Source: Kuschelorhynchus macadamiae (Eukaryota; Arthropoda; Insecta; Coleoptera; Curculionidae). From it: DNA of 64,000 nucleotides. Both the position numbers and the translations under genes were made by a program. The stretch lies in the NCBI GenBank assembly GCA_030620095.1, contig JAUTXW010005184.1, positions 252,501 through 316,500 of the forward strand. The letters are read 5' to 3'. Of this stretch, positions 38,936 through 49,481 are shown in pieces. How positions within the stretch are numbered: position 1 is the stretch's first letter; each line of letters starts with the position of its first letter. Below the pieces are notes generated by a model that saw nothing but the letters and a program-made list of their open reading frames with translations, was not told the origin of the DNA and ran no database searches.

Positions 38936-39380
38936 GAAGGGAACTAATTACATTTCGACACGGTCTAATCCCTAGAACCACAATTTCTTAACTTAAAAAA
39001 AAACTGAAAGCCGTGGTATCTTTCGTTCCATGTTAATAAAAACAAAATTGCCAACCCGATAGTATTTTTGAGTCTCCCTTGATAAAAACATATTGTAATG
39101 TGTTATTTATTTTGCAAAACTATATCAGGAATTTTGTTTCGATTGTATCATCGAGTTTAAAGCACTCTGTAATAAGATAATGATATTACAAATAAATTTT
39201 AAAGTTTTATATATCTTAACATAGTACAAAAGCTGTTACGGCTGGAGTAAATTAAGAAATCATAGTTTTTGGGCTTAGATGGCCTCAAACTTGAATTAAT
39301 TTCTGCTTATTATGAAACATTTTTTGCTTATAATTGGACGAAGTCATTTTCAGGGATCTTTAATGCAGGAGTTAAGAACA
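38936..39380. repeat. Scattered PLE-B pLTR fragments
   Basis: ATTTCGACACGGTCTAATCC at 38951 and a diverged block at 39240-39380 (GAAATCATAGTTTTTGGGCT; TTCAGGGATCTTTAATGC) resemble the pLTR blocks at 31570-31800 and 36290-36390. Confidence 0.5.
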
Positions 39381-40124
39381 TTGGTGTTTGGTTTCCTTAC
39401 AACATGTTTATGTAATTTTTACAAGAATAAGTTAAATGGTACTGCTTCATATTTTTTATAGAATACCCTTAAAAGCATATTTAGAGTTTACAGTAATTTT
39501 AATAATTTTTATATATAACATATAATAAAACTTAACTGTTTTCGAAACAAGGGTACTACAAATTTTTGACTCTGAGGAATTGTAAAATCAAAATGGCTTG
39601 TATTGGAGGAAAAAATCTGTACATTCCAGTGCCATCTATGAATTTTAATTTTTGTGAAAGTTTTTTTCAGTTGATTTTTCTCTTGTAGTCTAAGAGCTGG
39701 TGACGAATTTGGGGTAGGTATTTTAGGCATTTGGAAATCATATTATTTCAGTGTTAGGGAATTGGAGGTCTGGAAGTACTTTTGAGGTTATTTCGCTATT
39801 ACGCAGCATATGAGATTTGCAGAGAATTAATTCCAAAAAATATCCTTTTGGCACAATTTAATTTTTTTAAATTTCGTATTTTAGCAATAATAGAATCTAT
39901 AAATAAAAATTCCAAGCTTTTTAGACAGTTTTGGAGCATGACCAGACTGTCCTCGAGTTGTTTTGTTAATATACGCAAAAAATATACTTTAGGCACACAC
40001 AATTTTTTATAGCATATTCATTAATTAATATTGAAAATATGTGCAAAAAAAACTAAGCCAATAGAACGGTTTTAAATTATTACCTGACACAAATAAAGAT
40101 TTTAAATGTGCGGCAAAAATGTAT
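39381..40124. other. Nothing recognised
   Basis: Short overlapping open frames on both strands (39509-40012), none with a motif. Confidence 0.35.
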
Positions 40125-40475
40125 AAGCCCCCTACTCACTATTCGTTGATTCTCCCATTCTTTCGCATAGTGTGGAGAGTCCGGTTTATCAGTTTGATTC
40201 GTTGGACGGCGATTTCGTCTTTTTGGAGTATAATCAAGTAGGCTTTGACCTCCTCGAACCATTCGTCCGAATCAAATCTTCTGTTATTTTCTGTATTTCC
40301 AAAAATTGAAATGCGTGAAACCCATGCGAATCTATTAAATAAAAATTGATGAATAGTGTGGATGAAATATTTGTCAGTTCCTTGATTTGATGATTCGTTC
40401 ATTCATTTGAATCGATGAATCAAATGAACTAATTGAACGATTCTGACAAATCGAACCAAATAGTGAGTAGGCTTT
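40125..40475. repeat. MITE-like element with ~18-bp terminal inverted repeats
   Basis: The left end AAGCCCCCTACTCACTATTC faces the right end AATAGTGAGTAGGCTT, with a two-base gap. The element is about 350 bp with additional internal inverted blocks (GATTCGTTCATTCATTTGAA). A minus-strand open frame 40139-40402 spans it but shows no known domain. A 3-bp TA-rich duplication is possible but not certain. Confidence 0.55.
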
Positions 40476-41849
40476 ACGCTTGGAATACAATGGAAGTCCC
40501 GTAAACTTTTAAAGTAAAACCTCCAAGAACGAAACTTAAAAAGGAAGTAGACATTTTTGGTACAAAAATGTGTGATAATTTCGACTAAATATAACCGTTC
40601 ATAACCTATATTTCAAAAAAGTATCTAACAAAACAACGAAAAACATATAAAGGAAAATAAAGTTTGACGTAAATGGTCGTGAACGAATGACGTAATTTGC
40701 AAAATTTGTTACTGGCCGACAGAGGAGAGAGTGGCGATTCCAGGACATAAAAATAGGAGCCTTGACATTCACAAATCTAGTAGGCCGGGGTCCTGGTCTG
40801 CTGGGTTCTCGTGACGCTCGGTTTGTTTACAGCAATTTACAGAGCGTTTTGGAGCAGTTTTATTATCTTTTGTTCTAAACAGTCGTGCCCAGCGGAAAAT
40901 TGTTTAGGGTTGCTTTTGTACTATTTCTTGAGATATTTAAATCAATAAAGTTTTTGTTTTGAAGATTGTGAGTGTTAACATACACGCCTGTATATATCTA
41001 TGACTATATATGTATACCTACATATTAATAATAAAGTATTGTGACTAGTGCATGATGAGTGACTACGTTTCTTAGATTATATAAGTACGTTTGGTGCACA
41101 ATGTTTGTAATTTGTGAAAAAAAAACTAATGAAAAAAGGATTATATTTAATGAAGAAAGACTCACAAAATGCAAAAACATTCTTTAACTTCGCCAAGAGA
41201 ATGACTTAAAATTTTCAAAAATGATTCTACCATCAGATATAACTACGACAAAAGGGTAGGTCCATGCTCAGAGTTATCAAAAAGTTAAGCTGATGGATCA
41301 ATACAAGGAGAATTTGCAATAACAGTTCCAGAAACTTCAACATCTTCATCAGGTAGCGTAAATTATTTTATATATTTTGTATACGTACTATCGTTGATTG
41401 AAGGAAAAAGGAAGATGCGCAACCTTATGGGCGAATTCGTGGCAGTGCTGATTTCATTCCACTTACGTTTCAGCTGCTGTACGGTGGAGCCGCTGTACGG
41501 CAAACGCATAAAACACCCATTCGCAGTCGTTCGGTTCTCGCTGTGATGACCGTCGGCTGCGGCGTTGATCGGGAAACGATGTGATTCGTGGAAGACGGTG
41601 CCGCGCAATATTATTATGGTTTATTGATCACCCAACGTTATTATTTAATCCAACAAAAATTCTATCGCTTTAGCCGTTAACAGAGCCGTAGTAATTATAG
41701 GTCTTGACAATAAGAAAAAAACTTTGTGTTATTTTATGATTACAAAGTAAAGGAGATTATTTTAGATATACGATTAAATCTAAATTTTAATTTACAAATT
41801 ATTGTTACTTACCTTTTTTTAAGACAAAATTTACTATTTACATTATTCT
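40476..41849. other. No gene called; two GC-richer islands
   Basis: GC-richer patches at about 40720-40900 and 41410-41620 stand out from the AT-rich surroundings. The second holds a minus-strand open frame (41608-41363) that I do not recognise. They may be promoter-like or non-coding exon sequence; nothing proves it. Confidence 0.3.
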
Positions 41850-41990
41850 GAACTAGTAAATGTACAGGGGTCCCAAAATTGAGCGTTTTTCTAAAGTTCC
41901 TGACAAATAAAACCCGTCATCAGTGCTAATTTATGATGAGAACCGAAACATCGGGTCAAAAATCTAATAACATCATATTGTCGAGAACAA
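41850..41990. repeat. Possible PLE pLTR scrap
   Basis: CCCGTCATCAGTGC and ATGATGAGAACCGAAACATC lie within 50 bases. This resembles the CTGATGA...GAAA layout seen at the other Penelope-like loci. Short and uncertain. Confidence 0.35.
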
Positions 41991-42895
41991 AAATGGCATT
42001 CCGGAGTAGAACAAAAAAGTGAAATATTTTTGAATTAGGTACTTCTTTTTTGATTCTAATAAAAGAGGTAGAGAGAAATAAATTTTACATTTCCATTACC
42101 ACATTTTTGGCTTCAAGTTAACGTAGATACATTTTTGACTCGACGCGGGCTTTCCTTTCCTCGGCAATTATTATTAACCAGCATTGATGATGTTTTTTTT
42201 AAACCGAAAGATCAGAAAAATGTTAAATGTGATACGCTGTTGGATTTAGAATTAAAGTTACTGTTTATTAAGAAGAACATAAAATTTTTGACTATTTAAG
42301 AAGCAAAGTTTATGATGAACGTTCGGGGATGAATCGTCGAATCGTAAACTTAAAATCGTAAAATTAAATAACATATTTTAGTAGAGGGAATATGGTGGCT
42401 GTGATGCTTTTGACATTTATCTGAAAATATCTTTTTAAAAAAACTTGGTAATAAATTAAAACGATTTTCAAATATTTCTTCAAAATATCCTCAATTTCAA
42501 AACGGCATTTGATTGAGTACAAAACTGGGCAACTTTGCCACAATTTAAACTTTTCTATATCTCGTTTAGCTTCTCCCAATGGTCACCCTAGAAATTGGGA
42601 TACCCTGTACACCATGTGAGCGATTTTCCATACGTTTTTTTAAATTAAAAATTAAACGATAATATTGTTCATAAAAGATTTTAATTTTTTTTACAATGAC
42701 TATATTTCAAAATTTTCAAACAAAACGTAATTTAGAAATAATACATACTCAAAACAATAGGTAAATAAATATGCAATGTTTGCATTAAAAAGATAATGAA
42801 AATTTAGACAAAATGTGAAAATAAACTTACATTTAACTACTAAATGGTACTATCCATAAATATAGAATACATACAATTTACGCGACTGGTGTTCA
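41991..42895. other. Nothing recognised
   Basis: AT-rich. ACCCTGTACACC at 42602 is a common insect repeat edge but is unsupported here. Confidence 0.35.
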
Positions 42896-44193
42896 TTTTA
42901 CTTCCCTCGTAAAAGTGAAGTATCCTAATCGTAAAAAAAAACTCTCCGACATTTTTTCGGATCTTCACGTTTTAGGGTCCCCAGATGACGAAAAACATGT
43001 TTTCTCAATTCCATCGGTCTGTCTGTCTATTCGCGGCGTAGCTAAAAAATTACTTATTTGATTGACTTCAAATTTTTGTCAAAAATTAAGGGTCATATGG
43101 GGATAACGTGGTAACATTTTGGTAAATCCAATATGGCGAAACAAAATGGCGGACTAGTGCAGTATTAAAGAAATAAATATTAAAAAACTACTCATCCAAT
43201 TTATTTCAAATTTTGCAAAAACATCAAGTATTATGTTGAAAACAAGTGGTAACATTTTGGTAGAAATCCAAGATGGCGGAACAAATGCCTGCATAATAAA
43301 ATGGCGTTTTTTCACGATGACAATACTTTCCTTTTACGAGGGAAGTAAAGATTATTTGGCTGCTATTTTGTTTCGCCATCTTCATTCCCATGATTTTTGG
43401 GCAAAATTTGAAGAAATTGGATAATTAGTTTTTTAGTAGTAATTTTTTTAACGTTTCACTAGGTCGCCATCTGGCATATCGGAATTTTATCAAAACATTA
43501 CCAGGTCACCCATATGTGACCATCAATTGTTGACTAAAATTTGAAGTCAATCTAATGAGTAGTTTTTAAGCTATGCCGCGAACTGAGAGGCAAGGCAAAC
43601 CGACAGACGGACCGAGGAAATTGATAAAATATTTTTTGAGAATCTAGGGACGCTAAATCCTGAAAATATGTAAAATCTGAAACGGTGATTTTTTCGCGAT
43701 TATAAATATTTTATTTGGCCGCCATGGTGTTTCGCTATTTTTAATTAGTACCACAGCTTTACTAGTTCTACTCTGTACCACTATTAGTTATGAAACACAA
43801 TTTGAAATCCTTCCATTAAGTAGTTTTTCAGGCTGAATTTTACAATATTTTATTAAACCGCCTTTTTGTTCTTGATTTTTTGATTTCTGTACACAATTTT
43901 AGATAAACTGGATAAGTAATTTTTTAGTAAAATTTTTTATAACATTTCAGTAAGGCACCATTTTGTTTTGATATATTGGATTTTTACCAAAATGTTACCA
44001 TGTCATCCCCAGATAACCCTTAATTTTTGTTCAAAATATAAAGTCAATCCAGTAAGTACTTTTTTAGCTATGCCGCGAACAGGCAAAACATGTTTTTCGG
44101 CATCTAGAGACCTTGAAACCTGAAGATCTGAAAAAACCTTGGAGGGTGATTTTTTCACGATTTCAATATCTCCCTTTTACGAGTGAAGTAAAA
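42896..44193. repeat. Composite foldback of the 'GCCGCCATTTTG' family
   Basis: Ends: TTTTACTTCCCTCGTAAAAG at 42896-42915 faces CTTTTACGAGTGAAGTAAAA at 44174-44193. A third terminus CTTTTACGAGGGAAGTAAAG lies at 43331-43350, so two units may be joined: 42896-43350 (a ~455-bp foldback) and 43331-44193. Inside are the blocks seen at 33356-34700, here in both orientations (for example TTCGCGGCGTAGC at 43032 versus ATGCCGCGAAC at 43574 and 44078). No coding region. Confidence 0.82.
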
Positions 44194-44556
44194 ATAAAAT
44201 AGGAACGTGCCAAACGTTTTGCTCCGGGCTTTCGCTAAGTCAAACCGTTTGGATATTACAGGTTGTCAAAATTATTTGGGATTTACTGTTAAGCTTACTC
44301 TAAAAGACACCCACTACAGGAAACACATTTTTGAATGAATCATTGCTTTGCATAAAAAAAAGCAAAATAAATTTTGCAAGATAAAAGTGACAGCCAATAG
44401 TGAACGTGTTACTTTTAATTAACATTAAAATTGCATGCAGAATAAATAATATTATATTAACATAATAATTAATAGTCTTTTTACTTTTTTAGATTTTAAA
44501 GAATTCGTGGTAAAAATGCATCTGAATATAATATTATATAAAGCATTTTATTTTCA

Positions 44557-45540
44557 TTATTTAAACTGGTCGTCTTTCATTTTTTTTCGGGTCTCGTCCA
44601 AAATTTCTCCCGTTTCACCCAGAATTTTGGATGAGATTTCTCTTTTATTTTCTGCAGAATTTTCAATGTAGCTTTCCGCAACCGTGTTAGATCGCCAGCC
44701 ATCACCTCCTGAATCTGCCAGTAGAGACGTAGATGATCTTCGGAAGATGCCTCCATATTCTTCTGGATGTTCAAGTTTGAGATACAAAGCAACTTGTTTT
44801 GGCAAGGTTCTAAAAGAATTAATGCCAACCGGTTGCTTCATACGCACACCATTTCGAAACCGGATGAAAAACCTACCATGCTCGATGCTAAATGGGAGAA
44901 GATTAATGTATTTTCGAACTAGTTAAACCATGTCTATCGCTTGAATATTTCTAGATGTTACATAGAATACCCTGGCTATTTTCGTTTTCGGTGTCGGTAA
45001 ATGAAAAAATAAAAATGAAAACATCGCCCTTCATCTTTAACATTTCCCAACAACAAATTTGTTAATTCCTCTCGCCTGCAAACCCCATAATCAATAATAA
45101 TTTCATAAATATTAGTATTTTTTGTCATCCGCTTCTAGAAGGAATGTTGTAATATTGGTTTCAGTTGACTTTTTTCATTGATATCCCTCAGATTTTCTTT
45201 TGAGGAGGGCGACTAAATTTCTAAATTTGTCGATATCAATATTGAGTTTTATAGATAACATTGTTCTTATCATAGAATAAAACGCCCGAAGAGATGAAAG
45301 CCTATAGTTAGTAGGTAACTCCCCGAAGTATACAATAAGTACCTTTTCATTCCCATAGTTCTGCACATTCTTCTCTCTGCATCATTTTTGGAATTTATTG
45401 AAAATATACTCATATTTTAGCCTGGATTTTTCGGGAAGCAACCCGTCAGATGCCCTGGATGCTTCCTGTTCAATATCCGAAAGAATTCTTCTTTCCGAAT
45501 CTGAAATTGACTAAAGAAATTAAAACTGTCAATAAGATGT
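44557..45540 (-). pseudogene. Second tyrosine recombinase, distinct family, decayed
   Basis: Read on the minus strand: an N-terminal segment (SDIEQEASRASDGLLPEKS, then LKYEYIFNKFQK at ~45400), a core-binding helix region (45366-45175, LSSLRAFYSMIRTML..FRNLVALLKRKSEGYQ), a catalytic box GVCRREELTNL near 45085-45055, KTKIARVFYVTS near 44975, and the C-terminal box FRRSSTSLLADSGGD..GWRSNTVAESYIENS (44765-44640). The box-I Arg, the FRRSS Arg and the final Tyr (AESYIEN) are visible. The LKRHG stretch before GGW, which carries the catalytic His in relatives, is deleted at about 44700. A TGA replaces an expected Trp after FNKFQK and there are two or more frame changes. Known relatives are eukaryotic YR transposons (DIRS/Ngaro/Crypton-like); I infer a transposon relic. 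Confidence 0.75.
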
Positions 45541-45705
45541 TACTTAAATTGACATTGCTCGGGGTAACGCAGAGTGACAGGATTAAAGTGCAAACAGGTA
45601 ACAGCTAATAGAAAGGTATTTTATGCATGCTTTAAAAAATTTGTTCAATAAAAATATGTGTGTATTTTAACTGTCGTGCGTCAGACGTAAACAAAATGTT
45701 GTACA

Positions 45706-45768
45706 ATACATGTGAGTTAACTTCATTAAGATACTCGTATCTTAATGATGCTGTTAACTCACTTGTAT
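45706..45768. repeat. Near-perfect ~29-bp-arm palindrome
   Basis: GTGAGTTAAC..TTCATTAAGATAC (45712-45734) faces GTATCTTAATGA..GTTAACTCAC (45737-45762) with a two-base centre, extended by ATACA/TGTAT. A few unpaired bases are present. No gene is adjacent. Confidence 0.85.
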
Positions 45769-47460
45769 CGTAAGTATCTATTATCTCACTCATTTAAAAT
45801 CTTTATTTGTGTATATACCTATATGAATATATAGGTAATAATTTAAAAACGTAGTAAGAAGGCTTTTTCGCACATATTTTTAATATTAATTAATGATTAT
45901 GTTACACAAATTTCAGAGTGCTTAAAGTATATTTTTTTGCATATATCAATAAAACAAATAGAGGGCAGTCGGTTCATACTTCACAACCGTCTAAAAGGTC
46001 TGGGATTTTTATTTTATATACTCTATAAATGTTAAATATGAAATTAAAAAATTAAAAAGCGCCTAAAGGATATTTTTTGGGATTAATTTTTTTGCAAACT
46101 TCATATGCTGCGCAGTAACGAAACAACCGCAAAAGTTCTTCCAGACCTACGATTCCTGATTCGCTAACATTCAAGTAGTACTTTTTTATGATTTCAAAAT
46201 ACCTAAAATACCTTCTCCAAATTCGTCACCAGCCCTTCGACTATTATATGTAAAGCTAATATATCAATTATCGTAAAAGTGTAGTATAGATTAGGCTTAA
46301 CTTAAGTTTTTAAGAGAAATCAACAAATAAAAGGCAATACTTAATAAAATTTAGTTCAAATCTAGTTGGGTATCAACTAAATACATTATTAAAAGTAGAA
46401 AAGGCAAATAAAAGCAGAAAACTTTTGAATTAAAACTTAAATCAACCGTACTTTTGATGCTTTCTGTGCGGTAAAAAGCTTTAGTTTAAATTTCTTTTAA
46501 ATAAATGTGCAATTTTATTTTTGATTTCTTTATCTAGGTTCAACGCTGACGACTACAGATTTAATTTTATTTGAGTTATATGGAAGCCTTCAAGGTTCGG
46601 GTAATCTACACGTCATCGCAGACGACTAGGTCATCGGACACCATAAAGATCGTTTTTGAACCTCATTTTCTTACGGGTTAAGATATTTATTTAAAATTTA
46701 AAGCATTAACACAATTTTATAGTTTCAATAGTATCCAATTTAAATCTTTTTTTCATTGTGATATTTAAACGGAACACACTGCATGTTATTTAGTTTTTAG
46801 ATTCTTCCATAATATTTCTATAACTTTCGCATAAGCAGCAATTAAAAATATGCAATTATCGATATTTAAAAGGGTTTTCCAAAAAATCAAATTGTTAGAG
46901 CGAAAAATAAATATTGCACTTAAACTTGTCTTATGGTGACTGAAATATAAGAGCTCTACAATGTATTTTTAATTTTCAGAATTAAAGCGAAAATCTCACT
47001 TCCTTATCTAACTCTTTCATTGCCTACATAATTCTGGAAAAAAGAGCACCGGTATCAATTATTCATTTTTTAATAAAACATATTGTATTCGAAACATTCG
47101 TTTAGTTTTAGGTGGTATAAGGGTATAAGTAAGCGGAGCATCCTGTATTTCTGGTCTTATATTTCACATTTTTGGAAACGTTTTACATATTTTGATTGAC
47201 ACAGATGTGGTTGTGAAAACCACTGGTTATACACATTTCAAATCTTTAAATATTAATCTTCTAAAAGAAGTTAGAAAGAGAAATGGAACTTGATTTAATG
47301 TTTAAAGTTTTTATTGCAAAGAAATTCTAAAATAAAATAATTCTAAGACTTTAGAATGTAACTAACTATGTATGTAAACATATCTAGGAAGTCATATTTA
47401 ACCTCTTTCTAATTGTTCTAGCGATTTCCAATTTTAGAACTATATGTAGTTCGGCTGACA
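45769..47460. other. No gene recognised
   Basis: AT-rich sequence without a supported feature. Confidence 0.35.
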
Positions 47461-47469
47461 GTAATCTGA

Positions 47470-47600
47470 TAGCATCGAGTTGATCTGATCAGCTCTATGA
47501 TGCCAAATGGCACTAGTTGATTTTAACCCAATGTAATTGGGATAAAAATATAATAATTTGGTACTATCGAGTTGATTTGATCAACTCAATGGTATTTGCT
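47470..47600. repeat. Twin 19-bp palindromes in a small foldback
   Basis: GAGTTGATCTGATCAGCTC (47477-47495) and GAGTTGATTTGATCAACTC (47569-47587) are both near-perfect palindromes and related to each other. CCCAATGTAATTGGG lies midway, and the flanks ATGCCAAAT and ATTTGGTA also pair. The whole can fold as a ~130-base structure. Confidence 0.6.
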
Positions 47601-49272
47601 CAATTGCTTTATTAATTTAATAACAAAAAATCCATTCCTTCACTATAAATATGTGTATTAATCAAATAAGATAACAAGAGAAATTAAGGTAAGAAATATA
47701 TGTTTACAACTATAAATTTTAGTTAAAATGTAGTACGGCACAAACTAAGCAGTAGAATTAAAAGCATTCAAATGAAAACTTTTAAATTAAAACGTAATTC
47801 TTAGCTTTTATGCTTTTTGGGGGGTAAAAAATCCTACTTTGGATATGTTACTCTTTCAGACAATTAGTAATATCAAATTTAATTTTATTTTGAATCCCAG
47901 GTTCTTACATTCCTCGTAAGAGGGAACTACTATATATCTATTTGCTAATAAATTTCTTGATACAGTGAACATTTCAATATGAAGAAAGTCCTGTTACCAG
48001 GGCTTTACTTATTTTTGTACCCAAGTAACATAACTTATCTTATTAAATTATCGTATTATTATAATTAAACACGGAAGAAGGGAATTATGGTGGAATTCAT
48101 TAGAGAGCAGTTCTAGGTAAAGGATAATTTACCGATTTTTTTAAATTCATTTTCCTCATATATATTTTGTCTATATACAGCTTATAATACATTCGTTTTT
48201 GTATAGCCGAATAGTTATATTGGGCATCTATTTTATTTACATATCTAACAATTATTCAGGTTGAAAATATTATATTTTTTTTATCTGCACAACTTTTAAT
48301 GTCTAGATCTCACATACATACATACGTACTTACATACAAACATTCATTCACTTACCTATTTCAATAAAACCACTGCTTCGATACTCCAGCATACTATTTT
48401 TTATTTAGTTTTATTTGTTATTAATTTATTTTTATTTTGGAATTTACATTTTTATTTTGTTTTTTGTGAGTTTATTTACATAATCTACAAAAAAAATCAA
48501 TTATAATATGTATCAATCTGATTCATAAAAAGGACGGAAAGGAATTTTACCGGCTTTTCAAACATTTAATTAGGCCGCCTGTATTGTTATATAGTATTGA
48601 TAAAATTTTATCGCCTTATAAAAATTTCATTTTAATTGGATGTAGATTTTTGATACTAATATTTTAAAAATTTAATTAGCCCGCCATTTTTTTTCACCAT
48701 AATGACTCGTCATCAAAATTTCATCAGTTTATCCCTATGCTACACTTAATATTTGTGTAAAAATTTAAACCAAATCCAGTAGAATAAAATAATATACTTG
48801 GTTTTTAAGAAAATGAATGGCGAATATGTAAAAATTACTATTATTTTTATTTATTACTTTTAATTCTTCCAAAAACTAAGTCTAATATCAAAAAACTTTT
48901 TGACTTGTATTTGCAGGCTCTTTAATTTAGGTTTCAAAAGGTGGAATTTATTTCTTTTGTCTTGCAATGACATTGTTTTTTAATCAGTCTTATTTCAGTT
49001 AATTATTTAATTTTTTTTCGTGTTACCTTAATCCAAGCACACGCTGTATATTAAAAAAAATTAGTAAACTCACCTTTATGCAGAAGTTCCCTCATTTATA
49101 ATTCCACTACGTACAGATAACATAGTTTATATATGAACATAATTATATATAATAAATTATTTGGTAATATCTTTATCCAATTCCTATGCACTGTAATTTA
49201 TTTTATTATTTAATAGTTATTACCACTATAACGACTATGTAAGTAATTATTTTTAATTTAATATAATTTTAA
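47601..49272. other. No gene; decayed copies of the GCCGCC repeat near 47910 and 48540-48730
   Basis: ACATTCCTCGTAAGAGGGAA at 47907 resembles the foldback terminus, and AATTAGGCCGCC and TAGCCCGCCATTTT at 48569 and 48677 resemble the internal blocks. The rest is AT-rich without features. Confidence 0.45.
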
Positions 49273-49299
49273 TTAATTATTGTTAATATTATTATTATT

Positions 49300-49475
49300 A
49301 TTACCACATACTAAGCGGTTTAGTTTAAATTCAAAATATTTACCGTAAATATAGCATATTTCTAGGGTAAATTTAATATTTGTTGAGTTGAAGTTCAGTT
49401 TCTGAAGCGTTTCCACGTTGTATTTTCCAGGCATTTCATTTATTTTGCTTGTGATACTTTTAGATATCACTCCTG
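49300..49475 (-). pseudogene. Non-LTR retrotransposon C-terminal fragment, split by the hAT
   Basis: Minus strand GVISKSITSKINEMPG continues, across the hAT insertion, from KGKIVSIVIGAT at 52552-52640. The joined order IVxIVIGAxGxISK resembles the conserved segment near the C terminus of RTE-like and similar LINE proteins. Only about 50 codons survive. It pre-dates the hAT insertion. Confidence 0.4.
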
Positions 49476-49481
49476 TTGCTC
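49474..49481. repeat. Target-site duplication of hAT, left (TGTTGCTC)
   Basis: Pairs with AGTTGCTC at 52544-52551; seven of eight bases match. Eight bases is the hAT duplication length. Confidence 0.8.

Noticed and set aside
44577..44926. Alternative open frames 44828-44577 (minus) and 44684-44926 (plus)
   Set aside because: They are shadows of the recombinase frame 44847-44557, which alone carries the FRRSS and AESYIEN motifs.
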